NCBI GenBank assembly: GCA_002066995.1
Contig: MWTC01000016.1
Span: 62,001-126,000 of the forward strand
Direction of reading: 5' to 3'
DNA: 64,000 nt
Origin: Sphingobacteriales bacterium UTBCD1
Lineage (GTDB): Bacteria > Bacteroidota > Bacteroidia > Chitinophagales > Chitinophagaceae
This document shows positions 44,477 through 53,618 of this stretch, in pieces. Under the pieces are notes generated by a model. It did not search any database. It worked only from the letters and a program-made list of their open reading frames with translations, and was not told the DNA's origin. The first letter of the stretch is position 1. Each line of letters starts with the position of its first letter. Position numbers and translations under genes: made by a program.

Positions 44477-44863
44477 ATGACCAGCATGATCTCCGAGGGA
44501 GTGAAGGTGAGTGTAGAAACTTTCTATCAGCCCGATTACAGCAACCCACTGCAATCAGAATTCATGTTTGCCTATCGAATTACTATTGAGAATCATAATT
44601 CATTTCCGGTAAAATTGCATCGCAGGCATTGGAATATTTTTGACAGCAACGGCAGCTATCGCGAAGTGGAAGGTGAAGGAGTGGTGGGAGTGCAGCCTTC
44701 CCTGAATCCCGGAGAGCATTATCAATATGTCAGCGGCTGTAACCTGCGTACGGAAATGGGAAGGATGTCAGGAATATACAAAATGGAAAACCTGTACAAC
44801 AAGCAAATGTTTGAAGTGAATATTCCCCCTTTTGAAATGATCTTTCCATATAAAGGAAATTGA
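44477..44863 (+). CDS. apaG: ApaG family protein
   Basis: A 128-residue protein with the fibronectin-like fold of ApaG: VKVSVETFYQPDYS, FAYRITIENHNSFPVKLHRRHW, VVGVQPSLNPGEHYQYVSGC and the end FEVNIPPFEMIFP. ApaG has been linked to cobalt/magnesium resistance in enterobacteria and its fold occurs in F-box proteins and PolDIP2; the exact role is unknown. The start at 44477 (MTSMISEG) fits the family length of ~125-128; the longer frame from 44444 adds hydrophobic residues that are not typical. A near-consensus -7 box (TATTTTTA) lies just upstream. Confidence 0.9.
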   Translation: MTSMISEGVKVSVETFYQPDYSNPLQSEFMFAYRITIENHNSFPVKLHRRHWNIFDSNGSYREVEGEGVVGVQPSLNPGEHYQYVSGCNLRTEMGRMSGIYKMENLYNKQMFEVNIPPFEMIFPYKGN

Positions 44864-44998
44864 GCGCCTTCAATGACAGGCTACAATCAAATTCTTCCGG
44901 AACTGGTATTTAACTATAGCAGGTTGTAAGCCCCTCAGATTTTCAAACAAGAAGTGGAGCAGAAAACCATCGGATAACAGTATTTGCAAAGAGGCTGA

Positions 44999-46030
44999 TT
45001 ATTTCGGTTTATACTTTGCTGTCTCAATAATTTTTAACGGATCTGCGCTCATTACATCTGCGATCTTCATGCCCGGATTTTTTTCAACGAACTTCCTGAT
45101 GATCTGCCTGCCGATCCACTGACCTAAATTGCCTGGTGAATATTCCTGAGAGAATCCTTGTGTAAACGGACCTTCTCCTATATAGGCCTGGATCGTAACC
45201 GGATTAATTGAATTGAGGTCACCACTCCCGACAATTGTACTCCAGATCATACCTTCATTTTGATTGCACCAGTCCAGTTGCTGTTGTGTATAGCCCGTTT
45301 TTAATGAGTCGGGTGTCTCAGGTAAAAATTTATCCAGCAGCCACCATTGTTTTCCTTTTTCGATCATTTGATCAATGAGGGATTTGCCGGCGCTTTTATC
45401 CTGGAAAAGGTCATCTACGATCAGCTTCATCGCATCGGGCACAATGTATTCTTTGCTGAACCTGCGGCTTCTGAACCGTGGTGCAATGTTGTCAATAAAG
45501 AAGGGATCATTATAGAGTGAAAATTTTTTTCCCAGGTAAAATTGTAAGCTGATTCCTAAAAAATCAGGCCCCAGGAAATCTGGAGTCAATTCATTTCCCA
45601 GTTTTGCCAACGCATCCAGTGGCCCAACGATGGTCACTATTCCGGGAACCTTGTAATCAGGAAAATAATATTTTACAAACTGGAATGCTTTATTGAAATC
45701 TTTTTCTAGTGCATCTGTGTTTTTAAAAACTGCGGCAGCCGAATCATAGATCGGGCGGTTAAAGCTGAGATACCGTTTCACTCCCGGCAGCATGGAGGCG
45801 CTGTCCAATCCGAGAATATTTTGTAAAAATATTTTGTTGAGTACCGGGTATTTAATGTTCAGTTGATCCATGCCTGGTAAAACATTGTTGCTGTCTATTG
45901 CGAAAAATTCTTTGTCGAAACGCTGAAACCGGAGGTTCACTTTGATTCCTGAAACGTCAGGAATATTTTCTTTGTTATTGCAGGAAATAATCAATAAGGC
46001 CGGTAAAAGAAGGAGAATAGCTTTTTTCAT
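44999..46030 (-). CDS. gldB: GldB-like gliding-motility lipoprotein
   Basis: A 343-residue lipoprotein with lipobox IISC (C17). It shows the GldB/GldB-related layout: NLRFQRFDKEFFAID near the N-terminus, FNKAFQFVKYYFPDYKVP, LGKKFSLY, a central MIEKGKQWWLLDKFLPETPD, and NEGMIWSTIVG. GldB is required for gliding in Flavobacterium and is widely present in Bacteroidota, including non-gliders. Location next to nadE, as in other Bacteroidota, supports the call. It is divergent from nadE. Confidence 0.85.
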   Translation of the reverse strand: MKKAILLLLPALLIISCNNKENIPDVSGIKVNLRFQRFDKEFFAIDSNNVLPGMDQLNIKYPVLNKIFLQNILGLDSASMLPGVKRYLSFNRPIYDSAAAVFKNTDALEKDFNKAFQFVKYYFPDYKVPGIVTIVGPLDALAKLGNELTPDFLGPDFLGISLQFYLGKKFSLYNDPFFIDNIAPRFRSRRFSKEYIVPDAMKLIVDDLFQDKSAGKSLIDQMIEKGKQWWLLDKFLPETPDSLKTGYTQQQLDWCNQNEGMIWSTIVGSGDLNSINPVTIQAYIGEGPFTQGFSQEYSPGNLGQWIGRQIIRKFVEKNPGMKIADVMSADPLKIIETAKYKPK

Positions 46031-46111
46031 TGTGATTTTTAAAACGTGAGTGGTAAAAATATTGTATGCGAAGTTAGAGGAATGCCGGCGGCTACTGGAA
46101 AGAGATTTTTA

Positions 46112-46141
46112 TTTGGCTTAATATGGCTGTTTGTAGATTTG
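46112..46141 (+). promoter_or_regulatory. Promoter of nadE
   Basis: TTTG (46112-46115) and TAGATTTG (46134-46141), 18 bp apart, match both -33 and -7 consensus elements. The ATG is 4 nt downstream of the box, so the message should be leaderless. The best promoter in the window. Confidence 0.7.
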
Positions 46142-46145
46142 CGGA

Positions 46146-47861
46146 ATGAAAATCGCTTTAGCTCAGCAGAATTATCATATCGGCAATTTTGAAAGTAATA
46201 CCCAAAAGATCATTGAAGCTATCCAATGGGCAAAACAACAGGGAGCTGACCTGGTCGTTTTCCCCGAACAAAGTATTCCGGGTTACCCGGCACGTGATTT
46301 CCTGGAATTTGAAGATTTTATCAACAAGTGCTACGAATCACTCGAAACGATCAGGCAATATGCTGATACAATTGGCGTGCTGGTAGGCAGTCCGTCAAGG
46401 AATCACATTGAAAAAGGCAAAGATCTTTTTAATTCAGCTTTCCTGCTTTATAAAAAAGAGATCAGGGCAGAGATACGGAAAACATTGCTTCCCAACTACG
46501 ATGTCTTTGATGAATACAGGTATTTTGAGCCTGCGTTTGAATGGAAGGTTATTAATTTCAAAGGAAAGAAACTGGCGGTCACCATTTGTGAAGACATCTG
46601 GAATCTGGGTGATAACCCGATGTATCGAATCACTCCAATGGAGCAGTTAATGCCAATGAAGCCGGATGTGATGATCAATCTTTCTGCCTCTCCGTATAAC
46701 TATGCACAGGACATAGTCCGCAACAGCATAGTAAAAGCTCATACCCTTAAGTATAAATTACCCATGCTGTATTGCAATGCAGTGGGCTCGCAGACCGAGA
46801 TCGTTTTTGATGGCGGCAGCCTGGTTTATGATATCAACGGGGAGAAGATAAAAGAAATGAACTATTTCGAAGAAGATTACCAGGTATTTGATTTGGAAAA
46901 ATTGTTACAGGTTTCAACTGCTTCAAAAGCCACATCTTTGGCAGGAGGAGAAAAATATTATTACTCCGCAAAAGAAGTAGGCGAAAATGTAAACACACTG
47001 AAGTATCTGACCGATGAGAAAAGCATTGATGAAATTCACCGGGCGCTGATCTTAGGCATAAAGGATTATTTCCGGAAAATGGGTTTTACTAAGGCTATCC
47101 TTGGCGCTTCAGGTGGCATAGACAGCGCTTTGGTGCAGGCACTGGCTGTTGAAGCATTGGGAAAAGAAAATGTAAGGGCCATACTGATGCCTTCGCAGTT
47201 TTCAAGCGCTCATTCCGTTGCCGATGCAGAGCAATTGAGCAGGAACCTGGGTAATCCGTATGACATCACCCCTATAGAAAACATCTATGAATCTTTTCTG
47301 AAAGAACTAAAGCCTGTATTTAATGATCTTCCTTTTGGCGTGGCAGAAGAAAACATACAGAGCCGCAGCAGGGGAAACCTGCTGATGGCCATTGCCAATA
47401 AATTCGGATACATATTATTGAATACTTCCAATAAAAGCGAACTGGCAACCGGCTATGGCACTTTGTATGGTGATATGGCAGGAGGGTTAAGTGTTTTAGG
47501 AGATTTGTATAAAGTGCAGGTATATGCTTTATCCCGGCACATCAATAAGCAAAAGGAGATAATACCGGGCAATATTCTTAGCAAAGCGCCTTCAGCAGAG
47601 CTGAGGCCGGGACAGAAGGATAGCGATTCTTTACCGGCTTATGAAATACTGGACAGGATACTTTATGAATATATAGAGCAACGAAATGGCCCTAAGGAGA
47701 TCGTTGCTCTTGGATTCGATGCGGCCCTGGTGGCAAAAGTTTTAAAGCTTGTAAACTCAAACGAGTACAAGCGAAATCAGTTTTGCCCGATCATCAGGGT
47801 CAGCACTAAGGCATTCGGTGTGGGAAGAAGAATGCCGATAGTGGGGAAATATCTTTCCTGA
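46146..47861 (+). CDS. nadE: Glutamine-dependent NAD+ synthase
   Basis: A 571-residue two-domain enzyme that makes NAD from nicotinate adenine dinucleotide, ATP and glutamine. The N-terminal nitrilase-type glutaminase domain (1-~260) shows the Glu in VVFPEQSIPGYPARDF, the Lys in IRKTLLPNYDVFDE and the Cys in TICEDIWNLGDNP. The C-terminal synthetase has the pyrophosphate loop SGGIDS (S322-S327), STNKSE-like NTSNKSELATGYGTLYGD, and SAELRPGQKDSDSLP. Length is typical of the bacterial glutamine-dependent form. With nadC it covers two steps of de novo NAD synthesis. Confidence 0.97.
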   Translation: MKIALAQQNYHIGNFESNTQKIIEAIQWAKQQGADLVVFPEQSIPGYPARDFLEFEDFINKCYESLETIRQYADTIGVLVGSPSRNHIEKGKDLFNSAFLLYKKEIRAEIRKTLLPNYDVFDEYRYFEPAFEWKVINFKGKKLAVTICEDIWNLGDNPMYRITPMEQLMPMKPDVMINLSASPYNYAQDIVRNSIVKAHTLKYKLPMLYCNAVGSQTEIVFDGGSLVYDINGEKIKEMNYFEEDYQVFDLEKLLQVSTASKATSLAGGEKYYYSAKEVGENVNTLKYLTDEKSIDEIHRALILGIKDYFRKMGFTKAILGASGGIDSALVQALAVEALGKENVRAILMPSQFSSAHSVADAEQLSRNLGNPYDITPIENIYESFLKELKPVFNDLPFGVAEENIQSRSRGNLLMAIANKFGYILLNTSNKSELATGYGTLYGDMAGGLSVLGDLYKVQVYALSRHINKQKEIIPGNILSKAPSAELRPGQKDSDSLPAYEILDRILYEYIEQRNGPKEIVALGFDAALVAKVLKLVNSNEYKRNQFCPIIRVSTKAFGVGRRMPIVGKYLS

Positions 47862-47863
47862 TT

Positions 47864-48313
47864 TTAATGGGTAAATGTTACCACAACATTTTGTGAGTTG
47901 CCTCCGATGGTTATGTTTTGGGAAACCACCAGCTGGGTTTCGGATAAACTTACCAGTGTGAAGTCTCCGCTGCCTCCGGTAAACCAAACGGTAGAAGCAT
48001 GAATGGATGTTTCATTATTTTGAAAAGACCAGGTAAAAGGAGCAGATTGAGGGTCGCCGGGATTGCATTTAGTAGCGCCTTCATCTATAGTACCGTTACC
48101 GTTTGCCTGGAAGCTTAGTGTATTATCTTTTTGACAGGATTGTAAAAGCAGGGATACATCCACCCCATTGGCAGTAGCTGTACTGAATTTCCAAATAGCC
48201 TGGGTTATCAGGTCGGTTTTTGTTTTTTGTTTTGATTCTTTTTTACAGGATTGTGAAACCGCTGCAAACAGAATAAAACTTAATGCTATTTTTAGGATGG
48301 TTGTGTTTTTCAT
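47864..48313 (-). CDS. Lipocalin-like lipoprotein
   Basis: A 149-residue lipoprotein with lipobox SQSC (C23) followed by KKESK. The mature part (ITQAIWKFSTATANGVDVS, then NTLSFQANGNGTIDEG, FTWSFQNNETSIHA, FTLVSLSETQLVVSQ) follows the pattern of lipocalin-like domains of Bacteroidota lipoproteins that start with a W and an LxFxxNG strand. The start at 48313 gives the correct signal peptide; the longer frame is not signal-like. It converges with nadE, with 2 bp between the stops. Ligand and role unknown. Confidence 0.78.
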   Translation of the reverse strand: MKNTTILKIALSFILFAAVSQSCKKESKQKTKTDLITQAIWKFSTATANGVDVSLLLQSCQKDNTLSFQANGNGTIDEGATKCNPGDPQSAPFTWSFQNNETSIHASTVWFTGGSGDFTLVSLSETQLVVSQNITIGGNSQNVVVTFTH

Positions 48314-48471
48314 ACTGATTGGATTTGAGATTAAAATTATATCATCAAAAGAGTCCATAAAACGGTAGTAATACGATATTTTTTTCGTGGATTTACCTCC
48401 TTTCTTTTCCCGGCAAATTATTTGCTTAAATCAAGTTCGTATTTTGCAACACCATAATTTAAATTCATAAT

Positions 48472-49473
48472 ATGCTAAAAACTGCTGAAGATATCAGGCA
48501 ACTGAACGAGCGGATCGCTTTTGCCGGAAAGTTTATAGAACGGCTGAGGGAAGAGATAGGCCAGGTCATTGTAGGTCAGCAACACATGCTGGACCGGCTT
48601 TTAACCGGACTGTTAAGTAACGGGCATATTTTGCTGGAAGGAGTGCCCGGCCTTGCCAAAACTTTGACAATAAAATCATTGGCTCAGGCCATACATGCCC
48701 GGTTCAACCGAATTCAATTTACTCCTGACCTGCTTCCTGCAGATGTGATCGGAACTATGATCTATAATCAGCAACGCAATGAATTTGTGATCCGCAAAGG
48801 CCCCATCTTTTCTAATTTCATACTGGCAGATGAGATCAACCGTTCCCCGGCCAAAGTACAATCGGCATTATTGGAGGCAATGCAGGAAAGACAGGTGACT
48901 ATTGGCGACACTACTTATAAACTGGATGAGCCTTTTTTGGTGTTGGCAACGCAAAATCCATTGGAGCAGGAAGGAACTTATCCATTACCCGAAGCGCAGG
49001 TGGATCGTTTTATCATGAAAGTGGTGGTGGATTATCCGTCTATGAGCGAAGAGCAACTGATCATCCGTCAAAATGTGCAGGGACTTTCTTTACCTACTAT
49101 CAAACAGGTCGTATCCATCCAGGAAGTGCTTACTGCAAGAGAGCTTGTCAGGCAGGTCTACATGGATGAAAAAATTGAACAGTATATTCTCGACATTGTC
49201 TTTGCTACCCGGAAACCGGAACAGTACAACCTGGGAAAATTAAAACCGATGATTTCGTATGGGGCTTCACCGAGAGGAAGCATCAACCTGGCTTTGGCAG
49301 GAAAAGTGCAGGCATTTCTCAATAAAAGAGGATTTGTGATTCCTGAGGATATAAAAAGCATTTGTAAAGATGTTTTGCGCCACCGGATTGGGTTGACGTA
49401 TGAAGCAGAAGCAGAAAACATGAATGTGGAAAATGTGATTGACGAAATATTAAAAACCGTTAATGTGCCCTGA
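48472..49473 (+). CDS. MoxR-family AAA+ ATPase
   Basis: A 333-residue AAA+ protein of the MoxR type. Walker A is GVPGLAKT (57-64), Walker B FILADEINR (~120), sensor ATQNPLEQEGTYPLPEAQVDRF, arginine finger and C-terminal lid ISYGASPRGSINLALAGKV. MoxR ATPases act as chaperones with the VWA proteins encoded beside them. Its TGA overlaps the next gene's ATG (TGATG), so it is the first gene of the Bat-type operon. An imperfect -7 box (TATTTTG) lies ~35 bp upstream. Confidence 0.95.
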   Translation: MLKTAEDIRQLNERIAFAGKFIERLREEIGQVIVGQQHMLDRLLTGLLSNGHILLEGVPGLAKTLTIKSLAQAIHARFNRIQFTPDLLPADVIGTMIYNQQRNEFVIRKGPIFSNFILADEINRSPAKVQSALLEAMQERQVTIGDTTYKLDEPFLVLATQNPLEQEGTYPLPEAQVDRFIMKVVVDYPSMSEEQLIIRQNVQGLSLPTIKQVVSIQEVLTARELVRQVYMDEKIEQYILDIVFATRKPEQYNLGKLKPMISYGASPRGSINLALAGKVQAFLNKRGFVIPEDIKSICKDVLRHRIGLTYEAEAENMNVENVIDEILKTVNVP

Positions 49474-50345
49474 TGCTGACCACTGCAGAAATAGTAAAGA
49501 AAGTAAGGGAGCTGGAGATCAAAAGTAAAAAGCTTACCCATGACCTTTTTACCGGGGAATATCACAGCGCATTTAAAGGAAAAGGAATGTCTTTTAAGGA
49601 GGTTCGGGAATATTATGCCGGTGATGATGTCCGCTTTATTGACTGGAATGTTTCTGCAAGGTTCGGGTATCCTTTCAGCAAAGTTTTTGAAGAGGAAAGA
49701 GAATTAACCGTGATGCTCCTGATAGATGTCAGTGCCAGTTCATTGTTTGGAACAGTATCGGCAAGGAAGAAAGATATAATCACTGAAGTGGCTGCGGTGT
49801 TGTCTTTTTCTGCCGTGAACAATGCTGATAAAGTCGGTGTGATCTTTTTCAGCGACCAGATAGAGGGATTTATCCCTCCAAAGAAAGGTAGGCAGCATGC
49901 ATTGTATATTGTTCGGGAATTGCTGGCAAAACAACCGAAAAATAAAGGAACGCAACTGCACAAAGCATTGCAGTTTTTCAACAGCACATCAAGACAAGCT
50001 AATATCGTTTTTGTATTGAGTGATTTTTTAGATGCAAATTACAGTGATACATTGCGTGTGGCAGCCAGGAAGCATGACCTGATCGGTATTAAAATATATG
50101 ATAAAATGGATGTGCAGTTGCCTGATGCAGGTATTATGCTGGTAAAGGATGCGGAAAACGGGCAAACACGCTGGGTGGACAGCAGCAGCAAGTCGGTGAG
50201 AGAACAATACCAGCAGGAGTTTTTCAGGGTTACAGCCTACAGTGCGGATATTTTTAAAAAAGCTGGCTGCGATCTGCTCCATATCAGGAGCGGTGAAGAT
50301 TATGTAAAGGTATTGCAACGATTCTTTTTAAGCAGGAACCGTTGA
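49473..50345 (+). CDS. DUF58 domain protein (VWA-related)
   Basis: A 290-residue cytosolic protein with the DUF58 signature (YHSAFKGKGMSFKEVREYYAGDDVR, FIDWNVSARFGYPFSKVFEEERE), then a VWA-like fold with DVSASSLFG (MIDAS DxSxS) and FVLSDFLD. DUF58 proteins always accompany MoxR ATPases and probably recruit substrates. The start overlaps the moxR stop by one base. Part of the compact Bat-type operon. No membrane anchor, unlike some DUF58 proteins. Confidence 0.93.
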   Translation: MLTTAEIVKKVRELEIKSKKLTHDLFTGEYHSAFKGKGMSFKEVREYYAGDDVRFIDWNVSARFGYPFSKVFEEERELTVMLLIDVSASSLFGTVSARKKDIITEVAAVLSFSAVNNADKVGVIFFSDQIEGFIPPKKGRQHALYIVRELLAKQPKNKGTQLHKALQFFNSTSRQANIVFVLSDFLDANYSDTLRVAARKHDLIGIKIYDKMDVQLPDAGIMLVKDAENGQTRWVDSSSKSVREQYQQEFFRVTAYSADIFKKAGCDLLHIRSGEDYVKVLQRFFLSRNR

Positions 50346-50355
50346 TTTTATCAGA

Positions 50356-51243
50356 ATGACCAGATTGAAATTTAATAAAATAATTTTTTTCTCCCTGCTT
50401 TTTTTCCCGGCAGGATTGATATACGGCCAGAATAAAATATCGGCCAGGGCTACTGTTGATAAAAACAAAATACTCATCGGTGACCGGCTCAATCTTTTTC
50501 TTGAGGCAACGTATCCCCAGGGTAATGCCATCATTTTTTTCAAAGTGGACAGTATCCCTCATTTTGTAATCATAGACAGCACAAAAACTGACACGTCAAA
50601 AACGGCAGGAAAGATCACGCTGAAGCGGCAATTTTTACTAACCAGCTTTGATTCAGGTCGCAGGGTTATCCCGCCTTTTATTCTTAATAAAAAGATTAAA
50701 ACAGATTCTGTACCCGTTACAGTTATGTTTTCTGATTTTGATCCTTCAAAAGATTATCATGATATTAAAGATATTGTTGAATTGCCTCCTGTAAAAGACC
50801 GGAACTGGTGGCTCTTACCGGCTGTCATTTCAGTTCTTGTTGTCGTAGCAATGGCCTGGCTTTTATGGCAAAGAAAATCACAGAATGTAATTGCTGAAAT
50901 ACCCAAGATTGATGCATACAAAGAAGCGATGCAACAACTGCAACAGGCAGAAAGGAATACCGGTTCTCCCAAACAATTTTATTCTTTACTGATTGATATA
51001 TTCCGCTTATATGTTTTCAGGAAAAAAGGCATACTCTCCTTGCAGGAAACAACAGATGACCTGGTTGTCCAGCTCCGGCAACTGAATCTTGAAAAAGAAT
51101 TGTTCGGTCATTTGTCCCAGTCATTACAATTGAGCGATTCGGTAAAATTTGCAAAGTTCATTCCATCAGAGCAGGATAATAAGATGACCTTTGAAACCAT
51201 AAAAAGATCTATTGAAGAAATTGAAAGATTAATTGCAAAATGA
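50356..51243 (+). CDS. BatD-like/DUF4381-type membrane protein of the Bat operon
   Basis: A 295-residue protein with a signal peptide (ending LIYGQN, ~residue 25), a beta-sandwich periplasmic domain (~26-145; ARATVDKNKILIGDRLNLFLEA), a transmembrane helix (WWLLPAVISVLVVVAMAWLLW, ~150-170) and a cytoplasmic helical tail. The layout matches the short periplasmic partner found in Bat operons, usually between DUF58 and BatA. The role is unknown, presumably at the envelope side of the MoxR-VWA complex. Its stop overlaps the batA start (ATGATG). Confidence 0.78.
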   Translation: MTRLKFNKIIFFSLLFFPAGLIYGQNKISARATVDKNKILIGDRLNLFLEATYPQGNAIIFFKVDSIPHFVIIDSTKTDTSKTAGKITLKRQFLLTSFDSGRRVIPPFILNKKIKTDSVPVTVMFSDFDPSKDYHDIKDIVELPPVKDRNWWLLPAVISVLVVVAMAWLLWQRKSQNVIAEIPKIDAYKEAMQQLQQAERNTGSPKQFYSLLIDIFRLYVFRKKGILSLQETTDDLVVQLRQLNLEKELFGHLSQSLQLSDSVKFAKFIPSEQDNKMTFETIKRSIEEIERLIAK

Positions 51244-52250
51244 TGGAATGGTTTAAAAATATTGAATTTGCTTACCCACTTGCTTTTGCATTGTTTGCAC
51301 TGATTCCCGTTTTGATTTTCTGGTACATTAAAAAAAGCGACAGCAGGCAGGCCTTCATTCCGGTGTCATCGGTTTATGCTTTTTCATTTATTTCCTGGAA
51401 AAACAAACTGAGGCATTTGCCGCCCGTTCTCAGGGTGCTGGCGTTGTGTTTTGTGATCATTGCATTAGCCCGGCCGCAGAGGAGAAATGAAGTGCAGAAG
51501 ATCAGCGGCAATGGTATTGATATTATTCTTTGCATGGATGTAAGCGGAAGCATGGGATCCAAAGATATTTTACCATCCCGGCTGGAAGCAGCCAAAGAAG
51601 TGGCTATACAATTTATTCAGAACAGGCCTTTGGACAGAATAGGACTGGTGATATTTTCGGGGGAGAGTTATACACAATGCCCCATCACAACGGACAGGAC
51701 TGCTTTGATAGATCAGATACAATCTCTGGAAACGCAAAAATATCTTGCCGATGGAACGGTGATCGGAGAAGGGTTGGCAACAGCAGTGGATCGGTTGAAA
51801 AAGAGTGAATCTCCAAGTAAAGTTATTATCCTGCTCACTGATGGCAGGGAATCAGCACCGGCAACTAGAATCATTGATCCACTGACGGCACTTGATATTG
51901 CCAAATCACAGCATGTAAAAGTATATACCATTGGCATGAGCGCCGCACCATCAACCATTATTGAATCAACAGACGTACCCAAAAAAAATCAGAACCCGGC
52001 TGCAAGTCAGCTGGATGAAGATCTGCTGCGAAAAATTGCCAGTGAAACAGGAGGTAAATATTTCAGGGCATTGGATCATGAAGGTTTAAAAAATATTTAC
52101 CAGCAGATTGATAAAATGGAGAAGTCAAAAGTGGAGATCACCATTTCAAAAAAATACAGTGATTTATTCCCTGTATTATTGCTCGGTTCATTGATTTTTT
52201 TATTTTTGGAGATGATCCTGCGTTTTACGGTTTTCAAAAAATTTCCCTGA
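51240..52250 (+). CDS. batA: BatA-type VWA membrane protein
   Basis: A 336-residue protein with an N-terminal pair of helices (FAYPLAFALFALIPVLIFWYI; LPPVLRVLALCFVIIALARP), a VWA domain carrying a complete MIDAS (DVSGSMGSKD at ~100, T in CPITTDRT, D in LLTDGRE) and a C-terminal membrane helix (LFPVLLLGSLIFLFLEMILRF). BatA was named for aerotolerance in Bacteroides. Start may be ATG 51240 or 51243. It ends the operon; batB, batC and batE are not present downstream, where rsgA begins 27 bp later. Confidence 0.93.
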   Translation: MMEWFKNIEFAYPLAFALFALIPVLIFWYIKKSDSRQAFIPVSSVYAFSFISWKNKLRHLPPVLRVLALCFVIIALARPQRRNEVQKISGNGIDIILCMDVSGSMGSKDILPSRLEAAKEVAIQFIQNRPLDRIGLVIFSGESYTQCPITTDRTALIDQIQSLETQKYLADGTVIGEGLATAVDRLKKSESPSKVIILLTDGRESAPATRIIDPLTALDIAKSQHVKVYTIGMSAAPSTIIESTDVPKKNQNPAASQLDEDLLRKIASETGGKYFRALDHEGLKNIYQQIDKMEKSKVEITISKKYSDLFPVLLLGSLIFLFLEMILRFTVFKKFP

Positions 52251-52276
52251 AAATTTATTCTGTTATCTTGCACCGG

Positions 52277-53203
52277 ATGAAAGCCGTGGTTTATAAATCA
52301 ACAGGAAGCTGGTACACCGTAAAGGATGAGTCCGGAAATTTTCATAATGCACGCATGAAGGGAATTTTTAAAATAGATGAGATTACCAGCACCAATCCTG
52401 TTGCAGTAGGCGATGAAGTAGATATTGATCCTGAAAATGAAGCAGAAGAAACTGCGATCATTACGGCGATCAGGGAGCGAAGAAATTATATTAACCGGCA
52501 GTCGCCCCGGTTAAAACATCAGCATCATATCATAGCAGCCAATATTGATCAGTCTATGCTGGTGGCAACATTAAGAGAGCCGAAGACTTCCCGGGGATTT
52601 ATTGACCGTTTTCTCGTGGCATCAGAAATGTATCATGTTCCTTCCATACTGGTATTTAATAAAGCGGACCTCTATCGCAGTAAGGAACAGGAAAGATTTG
52701 ATGAGTGGAAGTCCATGTATGAAAAGATCGGGTACCGGGTGGTAATGGCCAGTGTAATAAATGGTACGGGATTGTCGGAAATTAAAAACGTGTTGAAAAA
52801 CAGGATCACTTTGATCAGCGGCCACAGCGGCGTGGGCAAATCATCGTTGCTTAATGCCCTGTTGCCGGATTTGAATTTGAAGACCCAGGATGTAAGTGGC
52901 TGGAGCGGGAAAGGTCTGCATACCACCACTTTTGCAGAAATGTTTGACCTGCCTTTTGGCGGTAAAGTGATTGATACACCCGGAATGAGAGAATTTGGGT
53001 TAGTAGATGTGTCCCGGCAGGAGTTGTCTCATTATTTCCCAGAAATGCGGGAACGGCTGAACGAATGCCAGTTTAATAACTGTCTCCATGTAAACGAACC
53101 GGGATGTGCTGTTAAGAATGCAGTGGAAGAAGGGAGTATTGATCCTGGCAGGTTTGACAGTTACCTCAATATTCTTGATTCAATTGACGAAAACAGGTAT
53201 TGA
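52277..53203 (+). CDS. rsgA: Ribosome small-subunit-dependent GTPase A
   Basis: A 308-residue circularly permuted GTPase that helps late 30S maturation. The N-terminal OB domain (1-~65) is followed by the permuted motifs in the order G4 (NKAD), G5 (ASVINGTG), G1 (GHSGVGKSS, from 182), G2/switch (GLHTTTFAE) and G3 (DTPGMREFG). The C-terminal zinc site is CQFNNCLHVNEPGCAV. The ATG at 52277 is used; a TTG at 52268 is in a partial -7 box (TATCTTG). Independent of the Bat operon, or at its end; the 27-bp gap leaves this open. Confidence 0.96.
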   Translation: MKAVVYKSTGSWYTVKDESGNFHNARMKGIFKIDEITSTNPVAVGDEVDIDPENEAEETAIITAIRERRNYINRQSPRLKHQHHIIAANIDQSMLVATLREPKTSRGFIDRFLVASEMYHVPSILVFNKADLYRSKEQERFDEWKSMYEKIGYRVVMASVINGTGLSEIKNVLKNRITLISGHSGVGKSSLLNALLPDLNLKTQDVSGWSGKGLHTTTFAEMFDLPFGGKVIDTPGMREFGLVDVSRQELSHYFPEMRERLNECQFNNCLHVNEPGCAVKNAVEEGSIDPGRFDSYLNILDSIDENRY

Positions 53204-53223
53204 AGAAAGAATGAAAGTAAATA

Positions 53224-53550
53224 TCAGGCAATATTCCTGTTTTCATTAAATAATTTCATTTCAAGCACATTGGCCAGTTCCACAACAGCTTTATTGTCTT
53301 TGTTCAATGCATCACGTGTTTTAGTGGGAAAGATCGAAATGCCATTGTAAATATTGTAATGCAGGGTCAGGTTGTGACCTTTGAATTTGAATTCCCAGTC
53401 AATGGTGTCGAAGTCGTCTTCTTTGTTGTTAAAATTAACACGCAGATCTTCACTGAGAATGTCTGCAACCTGGTAGAAACGTTTCAGGCTGCCATCATCT
53501 TCTATGATGGCTTCTGTGCATCCCATTGAGGTACGTAGGGTGAGGCTCAT
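53224..53550 (-). CDS. Conserved hypothetical protein (108 residues)
   Basis: A small, soluble, acidic protein with predicted alpha+beta structure: TEAIIEDDGSLKRFYQVADIL, FNNKEDDFDTIDWEFKFKGHNL and TLHYNIYNGISIFPTKTR, then a helix VVELANVLEMKLF. No signal peptide or membrane segment. I recognise it as a type often seen in Chitinophagaceae but not a named domain. The start codon is preceded by AAAATTTG-N4-ATG, a one-mismatch version of the leaderless -7 arrangement. It converges with rsgA, 20 bp apart. Confidence 0.7.
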   Translation of the reverse strand: MSLTLRTSMGCTEAIIEDDGSLKRFYQVADILSEDLRVNFNNKEDDFDTIDWEFKFKGHNLTLHYNIYNGISIFPTKTRDALNKDNKAVVELANVLEMKLFNENRNIA

Positions 53551-53618
53551 GGTACAAATTTTTTTTGATAGTTCTTAATAAGACTTGGATCATTAAAGAA
53601 AAGCTGCATCTGTATTCT

